64,000 bases of DNA, from contig NZ_SSOB01000009.1 in NCBI RefSeq assembly GCF_004801405.1, forward strand, positions 140,275 to 204,274, written 5' to 3'. Source of the stretch: Cohnella fermenti. Lineage in GTDB: Bacteria; Bacillota; Bacilli; Paenibacillales; Paenibacillaceae. The translations under genes were made by a program, and so were the position numbers. Shown here in pieces: positions 63,523 through 64,000 of this stretch. The notes under the pieces were generated by a model that saw nothing but the letters and a program-made list of their open reading frames with translations, made no database searches and had not been told where the DNA came from. How positions within the stretch are numbered: position 1 is the stretch's first letter; each line of letters begins with the position of its first letter.

Positions 63523-64000
63523 AAGGGAGATTCGGCTCCGGGCGAGGGCCCCTTCCTCTTTGCTGCAGAGGGTGCCTTATCCCTGCGGTTCAGGGGCGTA
63601 CCTCTCCCCTCCCAAAGGGTGCCTTATCCCCCTCGCTCAGTTCCGCACCTTCAAACTAACCACTGAACGGAAGGGATAAGGCACCCTTTTGCGAAAACCG
63701 TATTTGCTCGCCCGGGAGATCCCACAAAGTAACCATTAATTACATTTATTAACATTTCATTCTTCTTGCACTCTCTCCCAGCCGCCGCAGCACCGCTATT
63801 CGCTCCGCTCCTGTGCCTCTTTGGCTCCCCTTGGTCCGCGGACTTTTGCGATTTTATATGAATTTTCACATTCCTGGACAGTGAAAAGTTCTACCCCTTA
63901 AGAAGCCAGCGAATCGGCGTCATTCCTGGGCTCGTCCTGCTTTGATCGAATTATTTCGGTTATCGATAATGACGGGTATTGGGCAAACAGGCGAAAAATC
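63523..64000. other. Spacer with repeat elements, no gene
   Basis: No supported gene to the window end. Two direct GTGCCTTATCCC elements lie at 63,570-63,599 and 63,615-63,647 and an inverted copy at 63,662-63,691; the last two can pair into a large hairpin. A TTTTATATGAATTTTCACATTC element is at 63,844-63,873. The rest is AT-rich. Confidence 0.7.
63570..63691. repeat. Three GTGCCTTATCCC elements, one inverted
   Basis: Cores GGTGCCTTATCCC at 63,571 and 63,619 and GGGATAAGGCACCC at 63,673. The inverted pair AAAGGGTGCCTTATCCC / GGGATAAGGCACCCTTT is a perfect 17-bp match. Confidence 0.85.

Noticed and set aside
63651..63869. 72-codon minus-strand ORF near the window end
   Set aside because: Consists largely of the intergenic repeat elements.
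1..64000. tRNA, rRNA or SRP RNA genes
   Set aside because: No cloverleaf or ribosomal RNA sequence was recognised; the SRP RNA gene is not next to ffh in this window.

Overview
The window is high-GC Firmicutes chromosome, most likely from the Paenibacillaceae (Cohnella or Paenibacillus type; the genus is inference). It has Bacillus-type synteny, Shine-Dalgarno sites of the AAGGAGG type, sigma-A promoters, and the housekeeping series ylbJ-tmcAL(ylbM) / DUF177(ylbN)-rpmF / fapR-plsX-fabH-fabD-fabG-acpP-fabF / rnc-smc-ftsY / ylxM-ffh-rpsP-khpA-rimM-trmD-rplS / lepB-rbgA-rnhB-ylqG. Nearly everything is on the minus strand. tmcAL, ylbJ and a transposase-like gene are on the plus strand. No rRNA, tRNA or CRISPR array was seen.

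Layout. (1) 1-9,272: the ylxM-to-ylqG translation, SRP and ribosome-biogenesis block. (2) About 9.4-48.0 kb: some 38 kb of accessory DNA lies between ftsY and ylxM, two genes that are neighbours in many Firmicutes. It holds a lipoprotein gene and a repeat-rich spacer, then 11.9-43.7 kb of purine and N-heterocycle catabolism. Beyond that are a degenerate IS1595-like transposase gene embedded in repeats and a marR-MFS efflux pair. (3) 48.1-60.7 kb: ftsY, smc, rnc, the fatty-acid synthesis operon under a FapR-type operator, rpmF and DUF177. (4) 60.7-64 kb: tmcAL, ylbJ and another repeat-rich spacer.

The catabolic island falls into three transcription units, all reading leftwards. Unit C (43.7 to 33.7 kb) encodes an 8-oxoguanine-deaminase-like enzyme, an Ntn hydrolase, an SDR, a second ATZ/TRZ-type amidohydrolase, a Rieske oxygenase, an alpha/beta hydrolase, a protein with three RidA-like domains, an AMDase/maleate-isomerase-family enzyme and a CodA-like amidohydrolase. 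Unit B (33.5 to 28.8 kb) encodes PucR, a 5'-deoxyadenosine-deaminase-like amidohydrolase and the molybdenum-cofactor genes pucA and pucB. Unit A (28.5 to 11.9 kb) encodes a BMP-type nucleoside ABC importer, xanthine dehydrogenase with two large-subunit paralogues, guanine deaminase, OHCU decarboxylase, HIU hydrolase, allantoinase, allantoate amidohydrolase and ureidoglycine-glyoxylate aminotransferase.

Four exact matches to the TnrA/GlnR nitrogen-control box (TGTNA-N7-TNACA) lie upstream of the three units: one before A, two before B, one before C. The island therefore looks like a nitrogen-scavenging regulon that imports nucleosides or bases, deaminates and oxidises them, and releases ammonia and glyoxylate. 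Two points stand out. No urate oxidase is encoded here although both enzymes acting after it are. Unit C also resembles an unassigned ring-opening pathway in which a Rieske oxygenase sits with RutC-, RutD- and YdfG-like functions.
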